A stretch of 64,000 bases of DNA. Origin: Lineus longissimus. Taxonomy: Eukaryota; Nemertea; Pilidiophora; Heteronemertea; Lineidae. Positions 53,609 through 64,000 of the stretch are shown one piece after another (the stretch's first letter is position 1; each line of letters starts with the position of its first letter). The stretch lies in contig NC_088314.1 in assembly GCF_910592395.1 (NCBI RefSeq), positions 2,666,001 through 2,730,000 on the forward strand. Reading direction: 5' to 3'. The notes under the pieces were generated by a model. It was not told where the DNA came from. It ran no database searches and saw only the letters and a list, made by a program, of their open reading frames with translations. Position numbers and translations under genes: made by a program.

Positions 53609-54068
53609 TTGGAAGATGGAGACACCGCACCTGGCCTCTTGTCATCTGCCAAAGAAATTGACCTGTTACTTGCAAGGGATGTCAGGTTGATCTTGATTTG
53701 AAGGCTATCAGAGTCCGATCTAGGGCATTGGCACAACAGAGTAACTTGATCATTCCAAAAGGACCTGGATATCACCGAAAGACCAGCAGCGAATGAAACT
53801 CTCCTGTACATAAACTGTACCGTATATCTCTTTTCTTTGATGTGCCATGGATCTGTATATAATGATGCGACTACGTAATGCATGCTGGGCTTAACGTGAT
53901 CCCACCCAGGCTTTCTGGTTGTGACTTTGTCCTTGTCCTTTAAACTCAAAGCTATTGACGGTCGTGGTCTCTATCAAATCATATACCATAACCTGTCAGA
54001 ATACAGGGCCGGACTCTTTTTCCAGTGGGACATTTTCTACAGCTACACCATTTAGCTGCCATTGAACA

Positions 54069-54240
54069 TTAGGGCCCAAATTCATAAAGGGCGTTTAAGG
54101 GTTAGACATGTACAACTTCTCTCTAATCAGTTTCAGGGCCTATTCATATTCTGTGAAGATTCACATCAAGGGCCAGAATCTGTCTATTCAGTAGTTAAAC
54201 GCTGTTTTAAGCTAAACACCCTTTATGAATTTGGCCCTAA
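54069..54240. mobile_element. MITE with 28-bp terminal inverted repeats in 3' UTR of the M13 gene
   Basis: Left end TTAGGGCCCAAATTCATAAA (continuing GGGCGTTTA) and right end AAACACCCTTTATGAATTTG (continuing GCCCTAA) are complementary with one gap and few mismatches. The core is about 115 bp with no coding capacity. The element lies between the M13 stop codon (53608) and its polyadenylation signal (54292), so it is probably transcribed as part of the 3' UTR. Target-site duplication is unclear. Confidence 0.8.
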
Positions 54241-54291
54241 ATGTTCTGTATTAATCACAATGGGTCTGTTTTGTTATGTATAATTCTGTCA

Positions 54292-54297
54292 AATAAA
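54292..54297 (+). terminator. Polyadenylation signal of M13 gene
   Basis: AATAAA (in GTCAAATAAAGG), 684 bp after the stop codon. It is the last clear hexamer before the convergent IDH3 gamma 3' end. Confidence 0.55.
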
Positions 54298-54381
54298 GGA
54301 CACAATCATCTATCAAAAGTTGCCTTGAATATTTCCCTTCCATAGAAATAAATAAAAAAAAGAAATGCATTTTTAACAACT

Positions 54382-54387
54382 TTTATT
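54382..54387 (-). terminator. Polyadenylation signal of IDH3 gamma gene
   Basis: TTTATT on the plus strand gives AATAAA on the minus strand, about 760 bp after the IDH3 gamma stop codon and only 85 bp from the oppositely directed signal at 54292. Use is inferred from position. Confidence 0.45.
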
Positions 54388-55142
54388 TCTATATACACAT
54401 TTATGGATTGACTCGAATTTTTGTTCAATGTGATCAAGTAGAACTTATTTATCTTTAATATCATTACATATCACAAACTAACAACAACACTACTAGTAAC
54501 AATAAATTAGAACTTTGCCAATCAAATCATTGTCTTGAACTCAAGAAAGCAATTAAAACCGAGGAACCAATGATAATTCTGCAAAACTCGAAAATGCTAG
54601 CAACTTTCAAAGTTTGTGGATGTACATTTACCCGCTCACAGCATAGGAAAGGGATCCATCTCAAAGTGGTTGTGGTGTTCATGCACAAGATGTAAAAATC
54701 TAAGTAGAACGACAAAGGTCATTGGAGATCTCGGAAGACACGTCAATCTCGTAATCTCAAAAAGGTCTTAGATGACATGAATGCTTTCACATCTAAACTT
54801 AATTCTAAACGTTTTATCATGGAAGAAAACACACAGAGACTAAGCTGATATTAGTGACTGAATCGCTCCTGTGATGAATTATGGCCAATTTTAATCCACT
54901 CTAAGATTACCTGCAATCCACAGGTGGCGACTGTCGTTAATGCCACATTGGTTTTTTGTTGTTACGTGACTCTGTCACGGCTGCAAAATTCCACTTCACA
55001 TCTTTACATTGTAGTTTTCTATTAGTGAACCTTTGGACAGAAAAAAAGCCGAGGTCTGGGATGTCACCACCCACACTACCCCAAGGAAAAACAGACAAAT
55101 TGTCTTTGCTGAACAAACTGGTATGATGCAATGTCCTTCCTA

Positions 55143-58100
55143 CTAATCATAAGTCGCAGTCTTCTGCTTGATATCACTGATAACTGCTTCTACAATCTCA
55201 TTAGTGGTGTTCTGTCCTCCCAGGTCAGGAGTGTGGATCTTTAGCTGGCTTATTACTTTGTGTACAGAGTCTGCAATGAGCTGCGAATGATTTGGCAAGC
55301 TGGAAAGCACAATGAATAATCATTATTCACTTTGGCAAGAGAAGGAGTATCCCATCTCCCCCCCCCCCTCCCCAAGCTATTTTAAAAGAGCTCTAACCAA
55401 GTCTTCTGGTCGTTACTTTGTCCTCAAAAGACCAAACTGGGATGTATGGAACCCCTGGTGACCCTGTTTAACTGCTCAACTTTCTAAAAGTTTGAGACAG
55501 GTGGACACATTGATCTTTTAATGTGTTTGGGTTCAACAGTTCACAGACAATCTCACTCACCCGATGTAGTCCAGCATGTCGGCAGCAGCTGTCAACAAAG
55601 CACAAGGATTAGCCACATTACCTCCTACCTTGTGGCGGAGTGATCCTCGGATACCCTGGAAGACAAAGGGAAATTGTCCCAACAATGGTTACAACAGGGC
55701 AGTCGCAAATGTCACAACCAAGGACAGCTTGGTTTTTATTTGACAGCAAATGTTCTGTTCCTCAAACCAGCTAAGATCTTACCTCACAACACATCTTGAC
55801 GTAAATTGATTAATTTAAGCTGAAACTTCTTGCACTCATGATGTGACTGCAAATATGCTGTTTTGAATACGCACCGTTTCGAAGATAGCATAGTTCTTGC
55901 CGATATTCCTGCCAGCAATGATGCCAGGCCCCCCAACCAAACCTGCTCCGATGTTACTGATGATGTTACCATATAGATTAGGCATCACCATTACGTCAAA
56001 CTGCTCGGGTCGAGACACCATCTGAAATAAACAATATTGATATCAATTATGTTGATATAAACCAAGGTGTTCAGACTCAGGTCACTGTGATACTCTCACA
56101 TATGAATTAATCAAAACAAGAACATAAAGCTATAGAACATAAAGAGATATTTTTCTACCCTGTTGACACAGAATATTAAAAATTCCCCTACCTGCATACT
56201 GGCATTATCTATGATCATTCCTTCAAAGTTGATATCGGGATATCGCTCAGAAACCTTGTGGCAGCACTCTAGGAATAGACCATCTCCTAATTTCCTGGAC
56301 GAGACAAATAAATTCAAAATGAAAAGACCCAGGGAGTTTCACTGGAAAAAGTTGTGCTGTGAATTAGTATATCAAGATGATTGAGGACTATGACCAGGTA
56401 CTCATCGCCAGCTTGGAGCATATCCCAAGCGATGATTGGGTTGGGTACCGTAGACATGTGGTTCGATATGTTGACATCGTATGCCGAAAAAGCCACACTA
56501 GGTTGCCCTTGACAAGGAACAATGAATCCAGTTGCATCCAACGTGATATCAAACTCCTTGACTGTAGCAACTTACATGATGTTAGCTTTGTGAATGGCCG
56601 AGACTTTCTTCCTCCCATTTTTTTGTGCGTATTCAAAAGCAAACTCAGCTATTCTCGTGGATCGCTCACGGGTTATGATCTTCAAACTTTCAACAACGCC
56701 TGGGACATTCTGAAATATCAACATTTTGGAAGCAATTACAAATTATACCTCGTGCTAGTGTCTGCCAATCTTCCTCCTTCATGACGGGATGAGCATTTTT
56801 ACGTGCAACAACATTCAGGCACCAATAGTGTTTACCGGCCTAGCGACTTCGTCCTTGGCTAGAGACAAGAGTCCACAGAGATTATTATCCTACCTCATGT
56901 TCAAGATTTGCGTATTCCCCCTCAGTATTCTCACGGATCATGACAATATCGATATTGTCATGACGGGTGGCCACACCAGGGATGTTCTTCACATGAATAA
57001 TGTGTGCAAAAAGATCGAGACTTGTCCTGCAAGTAAGTAAAGAATACCAACATTATACCAGGCAATAAACATGCTGGTCCTAGAATGTGTTCACTTGAAA
57101 GATCGAAGAAATCAGTATCAGCTTCCAATCTAATTCAAAGCAGGAGTAAAATCTTACCTTAAGTCAATATTCTTTGAACGATGGCCTGCTTTGACTATGT
57201 CTGTTTCAATATTTCCTGGAAGACAAAAATACGTTTTCAATCAAAGAAGTTCTGAACTCACAAATGCAATACCACCACAAGAACTACATTTACCTGAACT
57301 ATTGAGTAATGTCATCAATTTAATGAAAGGATAATATAGTTACTTTTTCCAGTTGGCCTACATGTAGTCATTTCAACTGCACCTAATATAGAGAAAATGG
57401 GATGCACCTTTTAAGCAGACTCCATTTCGTTTGATTGCAAGAAGAGCATTTTCCATGTCATTTTCATCAGATTCGTTGGTCAGCTCTACTTCCTCAAAGT
57501 CAACTGGTACACCAGCACATCTGAAGAAAGAGAAAACAGACATTTAACATAGTTGAGTGTGCCAAGACATGAAGTATCATATGTCCTCATGGACTCCTAG
57601 TTTACACCTCTTGACTACATGTAAATGTGGATAGATCTGAACACTGCCTGGATCAAGGCCAGCAGAAAAAATGTCAGTGCGTGCGCGCACAAATCAAAGA
57701 TGGCACTTGTTTGGAAATGATGAATTTACATAAACGCTCATTACCTGAACACCTCTCTGATATGTGGCATCAGCTCCTGTCCGATTCCATCACCAGGAAG
57801 GAGTGTGACAGTGTGGCGGCCACCATATTGGGCGCGTGCCAGCTGCAAGTACAAGAAAAAAACATTTAAAACTCAATAATGATGACTACAATGACTTACA
57901 AGTGATGTCTTGACATTTTTAAGTAAAGTACCAGTATGAATCATGAATGCCATGGTATGAAATGCGGCCATTGTTTAGAATAGAACCAGGCCTAGGGACT
58001 TGTCAATGTCATTGATGGAAGTGAAGTGTAGCTACCAAGACGATAACACATGGCTGGGCAAATACTACTTACCACAGGGGTAGAATAGCGTCTTTTTGCC

Positions 58101-58425
58101 TCATGGTTCTTAGAGGCTGGGCCTCCATAGACGCTCCTTGCATGCGAAAGCTGAAATGAAAAAATGTGCGTATTTAAAACTCAGAACTGGCAAGATTGAT
58201 ATGATTGAAGATGTACAAATCCTGAAGTCGACTGTCAGCAGCGAAGACGCCAAAATCAACAGTTTTTTCAACCGGTACACAATCAAATATTACTGTAATG
58301 AAATAAGGTGTATATGAAGTTGTCACAAGGTTAATTTTACTTACCGATCGGCACTCTAATCCGGAGAAAAAGCGAAATAATTGCCGCGTTTCAGGGCACA
58401 AAACCTTTTTCAAGGAGGTTGCCAT
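55143..58425 (-). CDS. IDH3G: NAD-dependent isocitrate dehydrogenase, gamma subunit, mitochondrial
   Basis: This is a subunit of the mitochondrial NAD-dependent isocitrate dehydrogenase of the TCA cycle. The gamma subunit is regulatory and pairs with the catalytic alpha subunit. Eleven minus-strand exons give 398 residues: 58345-58425, 58073-58150, 57745-57842, 57408-57520, 57158-57215, 56894-57026, 56576-56709, 56192-56294, 55875-56021, 55561-55655 and 55143-55299. All junctions are GT-AG with matching phase. Seen in order: a basic/hydroxylated mitochondrial presequence ([20 protein letters not shown]), [109 protein letters not shown], and the C-terminal [20 protein letters not shown], the GNIET segment, and HTPDLGGQ fit vertebrate gamma better than beta or alpha. 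Confidence 0.93.
56938..56963. repeat. Perfect 26-bp palindrome in IDH3 gamma exon 6
   Basis: Thirteen bases (TCATGACAATATC) are followed directly by their exact reverse complement. The palindrome lies inside the exon and codes for HDNIDIVM. It could form a loop-less cruciform. Confidence 0.9.
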
Positions 58426-58971
58426 TTTGTTGTTGTCGCTGACGGTAAATCCAGAAAACCGATCTGTCGGTGCCGAGACAAGACCACAATTGATTTTTTA
58501 AGCCTTTTAGCAGTTAAATTGTCAATGTTTGACCGCGACGCATCAAAGAACGCGTGGTGTTGTGAATCTGAAATTTAGATTATGTTATTCCGGACAGTCG
58601 GGCAAGTAAATGGTGAAAAATAAAATGGTGATTGACCACGGAAATTTTTTTTTAATCGACAAATTAGACAGACTTTGATATTTCCACTCTTTTCAGCCAA
58701 CTGGCAGAAAAAACTCAAAACACGCCCCCTATTACCCAATTAGCAAAATTCGAAATTAATTTTTTCATCAAATAATTTCTTTATATCTGTAGACTTGCCA
58801 CAACAAATATTTTTTCAATACCTCTCCAAATATGTACTTGAGAGTAAAAAACATGCACTCGTCTAATAGATAGGCCTGGACCCTCCAACCTATGAATATT
58901 CATTAGTGGTCTTGTCTCTGCCTGTTGCTCGGGCATGTCTTCGGCCATTATGAGGCAATCGGTATCTGCCC

Positions 58972-59338
58972 ATTCCGCCTTAACCTTATTCGCCTCATCC
59001 AATTTTGCCTTCTCCCATTTAGCCTTCTCCTAACTTGCCTTTTCTCAATTCGCCTTCTACGATTTCGCCATCGTCTTATCTCGCCTTTGTTCCAATTGGC
59101 CTTCTTCCTAACTCGCCTTACTCTTATTTTGCCTCATCCTAGTTTGCCTTTTCTTATTTCGCCTTTGTCCTATTCTGCCTTGGTTTCATCCTGCCTTATC
59201 TCATCTTGCCTTTTCTTGATTGACCTTTGTGTCAATTCGCCTTCTACCCATTTTGCCTTCTCCCGTTTCGCCATATCTCACCTCGCCTTTTATCAATCCG
59301 CCTTTGCTTATCTTGCCTTTGTTCTATTTTGCCTTGTT
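58972..59338. repeat. Left arm of inverted TTCGCCTT satellite
   Basis: About two dozen degenerate units of roughly 15 bp, each containing (A/T)TTNGCCTT followed by a C/T-rich spacer, run through this stretch. The same satellite in opposite orientation (AAGGCGAA) is at 60003-60385. Open frames here are only translations of the repeat. Confidence 0.85.
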
Positions 59339-59559
59339 GTCTTGAGAGCTAACTCGTTCTGTGAGAAGGCCTCATAATTCCCCAATGATCAAAGGAATAC
59401 ATCTTCCAGATTGCTGGATTTGAGTAGGCCTATTGACCATAGTCCATAATAAAGAACTTCAGAAGCACTCACACTTTGAATGATCAATAAAATACTTAGC
59501 ACCCCCATCCCTCCTATATAGTACCAGGTCACAAGTCTTACTTATCAAAGAATGCCAAA

Positions 59560-60002
59560 ACACTATGCCAAAATATTTCCATGAAAGACTTGGAAAACTC
59601 TAAGATTTGACAAACATGGGTAAAGATACTAAGTTGGTTTTGGAGATACATGTAAGCTTACATGTAGATGGTTCAGAAGTTATGAAGATTTGAAAATATT
59701 GGTAATTAAACAACAGCCTTGGGTAGGGTACCAAAACATAATTCGTGGAAACACTCTTATATGGAAGATTGGCCCCACAAACATGGGTAAAAGAGACAAA
59801 AGTCTTTTGTAATATGGTATGTAATGTAATATGACTATAATGGCTGAGAAGTTATCTACACTTGTAATTTTGGCAATGTCCACCGGGTTTTGGTTGGGGG
59901 TACCCCCGAATGGACCCTAGAAGCCCTTCAACACTGTTGAAGACACTTTCATATGAAAGATTGACTCAACAAACCTGGGTAAAGACACCAAGTTTGTTGC
60001 AA
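59560..60002. repeat. Triplicated core between the satellite arms
   Basis: Three diverged copies of a 170-190 bp unit are marked by ACAAACATGGGTAAAGATAC (near 59610), CACAAACATGGGTAAAAGAG (near 59778) and AACAAACCTGGGTAAAGACA (near 59970). Each is preceded by a phrase like ACACTTTCATATGAAAGATTG. No coding potential is apparent. Confidence 0.65.
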
Positions 60003-60385
60003 AGTAGGAAGAAGGCGAAATGGGAAGAAGGCGAAATAATACAAAGGCGGCCGGGGGCGGGTAAAGGCGAGATAGGATGAAGGCGAATAAGGACAAAGGT
60101 AAATTAGGACAAGGTGAAATAGGAGAAGGCAGATTAAGACAATGGCAAACTGAGACGAAGGCAAGAATGGATAAGGCAACTTGTGATAAGGCAAGATAAA
60201 ACAGAGGCAAAATAGCATAAGGCGAAAAATGAAAAGGCGAAAAAAGACAAAGGCGAGATAGAATAAGGCGGATTGGGAAGAGGCAAAATAGGAAAAGGCG
60301 AAAATGGAGAAGGCGAAATGTATATTTTTTTAAGGCAAAATGGGAAAAGGCGAAAAAAGACAAGGCGAAATGGGCATGAACCGAG
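60003..60385. repeat. Right arm of inverted AAGGCGAA satellite
   Basis: Degenerate units of about 14-16 bp with AAGGCGAAAT(A/G)GGA run through this segment, the reverse complement of the array at 58972-59338. The outer ends also match: GAGGCAATCGG and TGCCCATTCCGCC on the left, AATGGGCATGAACCGAGGCA on the right. Confidence 0.85.
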
Positions 60386-60550
60386 GCAATCAGGGAGTAA
60401 CGCTTCCCCGGCCGCGAATTTATAATTCCCAAAGTGAACTGACACTTAGAATAATTTTCGCAGTTTGATTGGCTGATCATGGTCATGTGGTGTAGCCTAA
60501 ACTGCGCACACTTCTTCAGCGATCTGGAGGCATCCTTTGGCGTGGGTTCG

Positions 60551-61364
60551 ACTCCGCCATTGGGATATATCTTTCTTTTTCTTTTTGCTTCCATTTATAT
60601 CTTACTAGCATGGTACCCGTCGGCGACGGGTTTGGGCGTACCAGCAGTTTACCTGTGTGGTGTCGATGTAGCGTTTCTTGCTATTGAAGTACCTCTGGAT
60701 AAACTATGTTCATTGTCTTTGTTCCGTTTTCGTGATAGTACAGGGCAGACGATTGGCCAACTCTGGAGCATGCTACATAAAGCTGTCCGTGGGAGAAGCA
60801 TGGTGTGGATAACGATAGTCCAGCGACTTTTAGTGTCTGTCCTTTGGCTTTATTCACTGTCATAGCGAAGGAGAGTGTCACGGGAAATTGGAGTCGCCTG
60901 AACTGAAATGGACAGTCACTTGGAATGAGCGGTATCCGGGGGATTAAGACTGTTGATCCTGCATATTCGCCGATGGCAATGGTAGCTTCAATGATGTTGC
61001 TTAGAAGCCTTAAAACGATGAGGCGCGTCCCGTTGCACAATCTTGGGGCATCGAGGTTGCGGAGGAGCATTATTTGGCAGCCAACTTTCAATTTGAGGTC
61101 ATGTGGGGGCATGCCACTTGGTTGGAGTGAATTGAGGAATTCGACTGGATAGTGAACGGTTTGATCGATGTCGGGTACAGTGTCTATGGATGTGTACAGC
61201 TTCTCTTCTGTAGGAAGACGTTGAAGAAGCGTGTTGTTGAGGTGTCTGACGGCATCATTTCGTGGGGCTAAAATCGCTCTCTCGGACAACCAATTACGAC
61301 TGGTGTAGTTGGTGGCGATGTTTGGGAACACAGCAAGCATCAAGATATATCCCAATGGCGGAGT
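60551..61364. repeat. 23-bp perfect inverted repeat bracketing the Helitron remnant
   Basis: 60551-60573 (contains CCGCCATTGGGATATATC) and 61342-61364 (contains GATATATCCCAATGGCGG) are exact reverse complements. The left copy follows a tRNA box-B-like motif (GGGTTCGACTCC). The right copy sits exactly where helicase similarity stops. Confidence 0.85.
60605..61341 (-). mobile_element. 5'-truncated Helitron: helicase C-terminus and 3' end
   Basis: The minus-strand frame 61355-60681 matches the C-terminal part of Helitron PIF1-like helicases: VFPNIATNYTSRNWLSERAI, APRNDAVRHLNN, PPHDLKLKVGCQIMLLRNLD, CNGTRLIV, PFQFRRLQFPVTLSFAMTVN, KAKGQTLKVAGLSL, FSHGQLYVACSR, NIVYPEVLQ and stop. About 50 bases past the stop is a hairpin (ACCCGTC-GCC-GACGGGT, 60615-60631), then CTAG followed by T at 60605, the classic Helitron 3' terminus (CTRR). 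The Rep domain and the N-terminal helicase motifs are missing, so the element is dead. The frame is still open from 61355 to 60681, suggesting a fairly recent insertion. Confidence 0.88.
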
Positions 61365-61710
61365 TCTATTCTATTGGACTATTCTGGTCGAAACTCAAAC
61401 AGGGAGAGTACAGGTACCAACTGGCGCCACCAGGTGGCAGCGTTCGATGACAACCTGGCCATAGGGGGCGTCATTTCCCACATGGGATTCGAACCCCAAA
61501 CATCTGTACTACTTGACAACATCACAACAAGGAGTAGGCCTACACTTGGGCCATGTGCGCATGTACATTGGCTGAGTTGACCAATCAGAAAGCTCGAAAT
61601 ATATCTTGTGACTATCCTGTTTGTGAATTGTAAATTCGCTCCCCGGCCCTGCGCCATTGCCTGGCTAATACGCAAAGAAAATCTCCACTCTGACAATGAG
61701 TCATGAAAAA

Positions 61711-61781
61711 CCTCTGTGGTTCAACGGTTAGAATGCTGGACTTTCAATCCGGTGGTCACAGGTTCGATTCTCCGTGTATCT
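61711..61781 (+). tRNA. tRNA-Glu(TTC)-like sequence, probably a pseudogene or SINE head
   Basis: A-box (TGGTTCAACGG) and B-box (GGTTCGATTCT) lie at normal spacing. The anticodon stem CTGGA/TCCGG pairs around loop CTTTCAA, which gives anticodon TTC (Glu). A T-run follows near 61786. The T-arm and acceptor stems pair poorly, so a functional tRNA is doubtful. Confidence 0.4.
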
Positions 61782-62769
61782 ATAATTTTTTCTCTCTTAA
61801 TTTTTTTTTATTCATTCATGTACATATAGTATTATAATCTTCATTATTATCAATTTGTCAATATCATTTTTATCTTGAAACCGCTGAACCCGAACTTTAC
61901 AAATTCAAGTACACACTGATTTAAGACTGCAACGAAGATCTCACCAAAACTGAATGTTACTGTAGAATTTCCTATAGACATGTCCAAAATCACCACATTA
62001 TTTCGAACCCCTGAGCGGGTTGGGCTCGTTAGGTCAGTCACCTAGTAAGGCAGAGGTAGCGCCTGCGGGTCGATTGATGATATTCTCTTAGCGATCGTTA
62101 TCACTATTAAGAGTTCCGACGCGACTCCTTGGACGCGACTGGTACTGTACCGGCGAACGCTGGTATAGCAGACGATGGAAGTATTGGAGAACAATGGTGG
62201 ACGTCGTGCCGGCGGGTTTTTTTTCGCCTGAAAGAGCGGGATATCTTATGATGAGCCTATAGGGACACAGTGACAGTGTTTGAATGGCGTTGGCTCAAAG
62301 CTAATCCAGTGAAGCTACACAGGATTATCGTACTTTGTCAGTGAAAAATGTTGTATTCGCTGGCTCGTTCTTGCCTCTTTCTCCTAGAGATTAGCGTAGG
62401 CTGAAGCTTCGTTGTACTGTCAATGTACGGATCGAGGGTAGTCTCCTGCTACATAGCAAAACCAATGACGTTATCATTGTCGTTTCAATCTTAGGAGAGT
62501 AACCAGGATATATACCGTGCCCTGAACCAGCCAGGTTGACACTTTTCCTTTGGTGGACTGATAGTTTAGGCTGTGGCTATAGTCAGGCTATTGAACGTTG
62601 ATAGCTTATCAGCTCAAGCCGCACGGAGATCAACGTAGGTATCAAATCTGCGTGGGTCAATCAAATTTCAAAAGATTTGAAATTTCGATGCTTCCTTCTG
62701 CCGTTAGCGTGTTAGACTCCTAAGGAGGCAATTATCGAATTTGGCCCGAATGCAATAATAAAAATAGAT

Positions 62770-62816
62770 CTGGACACTTTTTCCAGGAGGACATTTTGCA
62801 CCGTTACACCGGCCAT
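62770..62816. repeat. Dispersed repeat shared with 54010-54056
   Basis: CTGGACACTTTTTCCAGGAG here and CCGGACTCTTTTTCCAGTGG at 54010 begin a block of about 47 bases that matches at roughly three quarters of positions and ends TACACC. In both places it lies near a GAATTTGGCCC phrase typical of the MITE at 54069-54240. Confidence 0.5.
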
Positions 62817-63513
62817 TCGTAGAAAATTTGTACGCCAGGTATAGTAGAGACTGTTATCAGATGGGAAGTCGAGCAGTGTGATTCTGCCGAGATAGCCGAT
62901 CGGGAGTACTCGAGCATTGATGCAAGTCTGCCTGAAAACTCTATTGGCTCACTTTAAGTATTGGCAAGACGGGCGTGAATAGAATAAACGAGATCATGAA
63001 ACTACGATGTTCGTCTGAACAAAGCCTTTGAAATAATATCTTCCAGCCTGCCCTTATAAATCAAAGGTTTACATCAATGGATATTTATATAAGACTTCGG
63101 TGCGCTCTTTGGATGTTTTCTCAGTTTTCATCTCACTTTAGTAAACACGATATGTTATCGAACGTGGCATTATTAATGCATTTCTAGCGTTGTGGTGATC
63201 GACATTTTTAGACTCGAGCGAATTGTTATTGATTTGTTTGGACATCTCGCGCCAGGGAGACATTTCCAGCAGCAGACGATCAGATTCATATAAAAGGCGG
63301 AATCCAGAACATGCGACACGACGGCTGCTGGTGCATGGCCTGCTGCGTTCCTGCATTCATATGACAGTGGAGTTTCAATTCGTAAGGAATACGGGCGCAT
63401 ATGCACAATCTTGTTCGAATATTACATGACAACTGTATAAGATGGATACCTAGACACAATTCGACTGATGGACGAAACAGACTTTCTCGAAATTTTAGCT
63501 TAACTTAACTGCC

Positions 63514-64000
63514 ATGCACATATCAGGTCGTGTGGTCATAGTTATCCTCAGCATTGTCATCGTCTGCCTCGTGGTCTGTTGCCTAATTCTTGCCGCGTTC
63601 TTCGCAAACACCGCGGTCCTGATCAAACAGGAGGTCTTGGCGTCAAAGTGTCATACAGCACAGTGTCTTAAGGATGCTGGGCGAATATTAGGGAATTTAA
63701 ACCTGACTATCAACCCCTGTGACGACTTCTACGCATTTGCGTGCTCAGGATGGGTAAAGGAGAACAAAAGTGGCGACAACCAACGAAACCGTGTTTCAAA
63801 ACCATATTTGGATGTACTAGAAAGGGCAAGGCGGATTTTAGAGCGACCGGCGTCGGATGATTTTTTGAGATTGAATTCCACGGAGCGAAAGATGAAGGAT
63901 TATTATAGGTCGTGTGTCGATGACAGGGAAACGGAGGTGGAGAAAATGGGGAGTTTGAAGAAGATGCTGTGGTTGTTGGGAGGATGGGGAAACAAGCCGG
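63514..64000 (+). CDS. Second neprilysin/ECE-like M13 peptidase, first exon only (3' partial)
   Basis: An ATG in good context (ACTGCCATG) opens a frame of 162 codons that runs off the right edge. The protein has a six-residue tail, a single transmembrane helix (about 7-30, VVIVILSIVIVCLVVCCLIL), then the start of an M13 ectodomain: CHTAQCLKDAGRIL, a conserved INPCDDFYAFACSGW block, STERKMKDYYRSCVDD and LWLLGGW. It has the same order of motifs as the M13 gene at 41879-53608, including a GGW just before a likely exon end, so the two are paralogues about 10 kb apart. The catalytic part lies outside the window. Exon 1 might begin at an acceptor-like TTTTAG just upstream. Confidence 0.88.
   Translation, partial: MHISGRVVIVILSIVIVCLVVCCLILAAFFANTAVLIKQEVLASKCHTAQCLKDAGRILGNLNLTINPCDDFYAFACSGWVKENKSGDNQRNRVSKPYLDVLERARRILERPASDDFLRLNSTERKMKDYYRSCVDDRETEVEKMGSLKKMLWLLGGWGNKP

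Larger units (their letters stand above)
61365..63513. other. Intergenic, with repeat fragments
   Basis: No coding exon is supported. The stretch holds a tRNA-like sequence (61711-61781), a minus-strand box-B-like motif (GGGGTTCGAATCCCA, near 61486-61500), and a phrase shared with the 3' UTR repeat of the M13 gene (62770-62816). The 3' part presumably carries the promoter of the second M13 gene. Confidence 0.45.

Noticed and set aside
53209-53949. Minus-strand open frame of 246 codons
   Set aside because: It is antisense to the last exon of the M13 gene, which has a firm C-terminal match and splice sites. The antisense protein shows no domain and no splice support.
58925-60594. Long Leu/Phe/Ser-rich frames on both strands, resembling membrane proteins
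   Set aside because: They are translations of the degenerate TTCGCCTT satellite and not genes.

Overview
This is intron-rich genomic DNA from an invertebrate animal. Genes have many short exons with GT-AG borders, 3' AATAAA signals, a Helitron remnant, miniature inverted-repeat elements and minisatellites. The protein families (RECK, FBH1, M13 peptidases, IDH3 gamma, Shisa-like) are bilaterian, and the divergence from vertebrate copies suggests a marine invertebrate such as a lophotrochozoan or an invertebrate deuterostome. I cannot narrow it further. All gene models were spliced by hand from exon similarity, reading frame and intron phase; there is no transcript evidence.

Layout. 1-6044: non-coding, with a 28-bp minisatellite. 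6045-19176 (+): RECK, a GPI-anchored metalloprotease inhibitor, with 18 exons and the 5' end missing. 19177-24647: RECK 3' flank and a fold-back element. 24648-31423 (+): FBH1 F-box DNA helicase, whose N-terminus holds a 24-bp minisatellite coding for repeated SQ phosphorylation motifs. 32941-34827 (-): a four-exon gene for a 240-residue secreted protein with the layout of a four-helix-bundle cytokine; an inverted, broken copy of its last exon lies in its own intron 2. 36378-39371 (-): a Shisa/CYYR1-like single-pass membrane protein with a mucin-like stalk. 41879-53608 (+): a neprilysin/ECE-like M13 protein whose catalytic residues are substituted, so probably a pseudoprotease. 55143-58425 (-): NAD-dependent isocitrate dehydrogenase gamma subunit, convergent with the M13 gene. 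58970-61780: a repeat island with inverted satellite arms, a triplicated core, a 5'-truncated Helitron and tRNA-like sequences. 63514 to the right edge (+): the first exon of a second M13 gene.

The genes are not an operon and share no single pathway. Several products act at the cell surface or outside the cell: RECK, the cytokine candidate, the Shisa-like protein and two M13 proteins. The observations I rate highest are the cytokine candidate with its inverted internal exon copy, the SQ-cluster minisatellite in FBH1, and the degenerate M13 active site.
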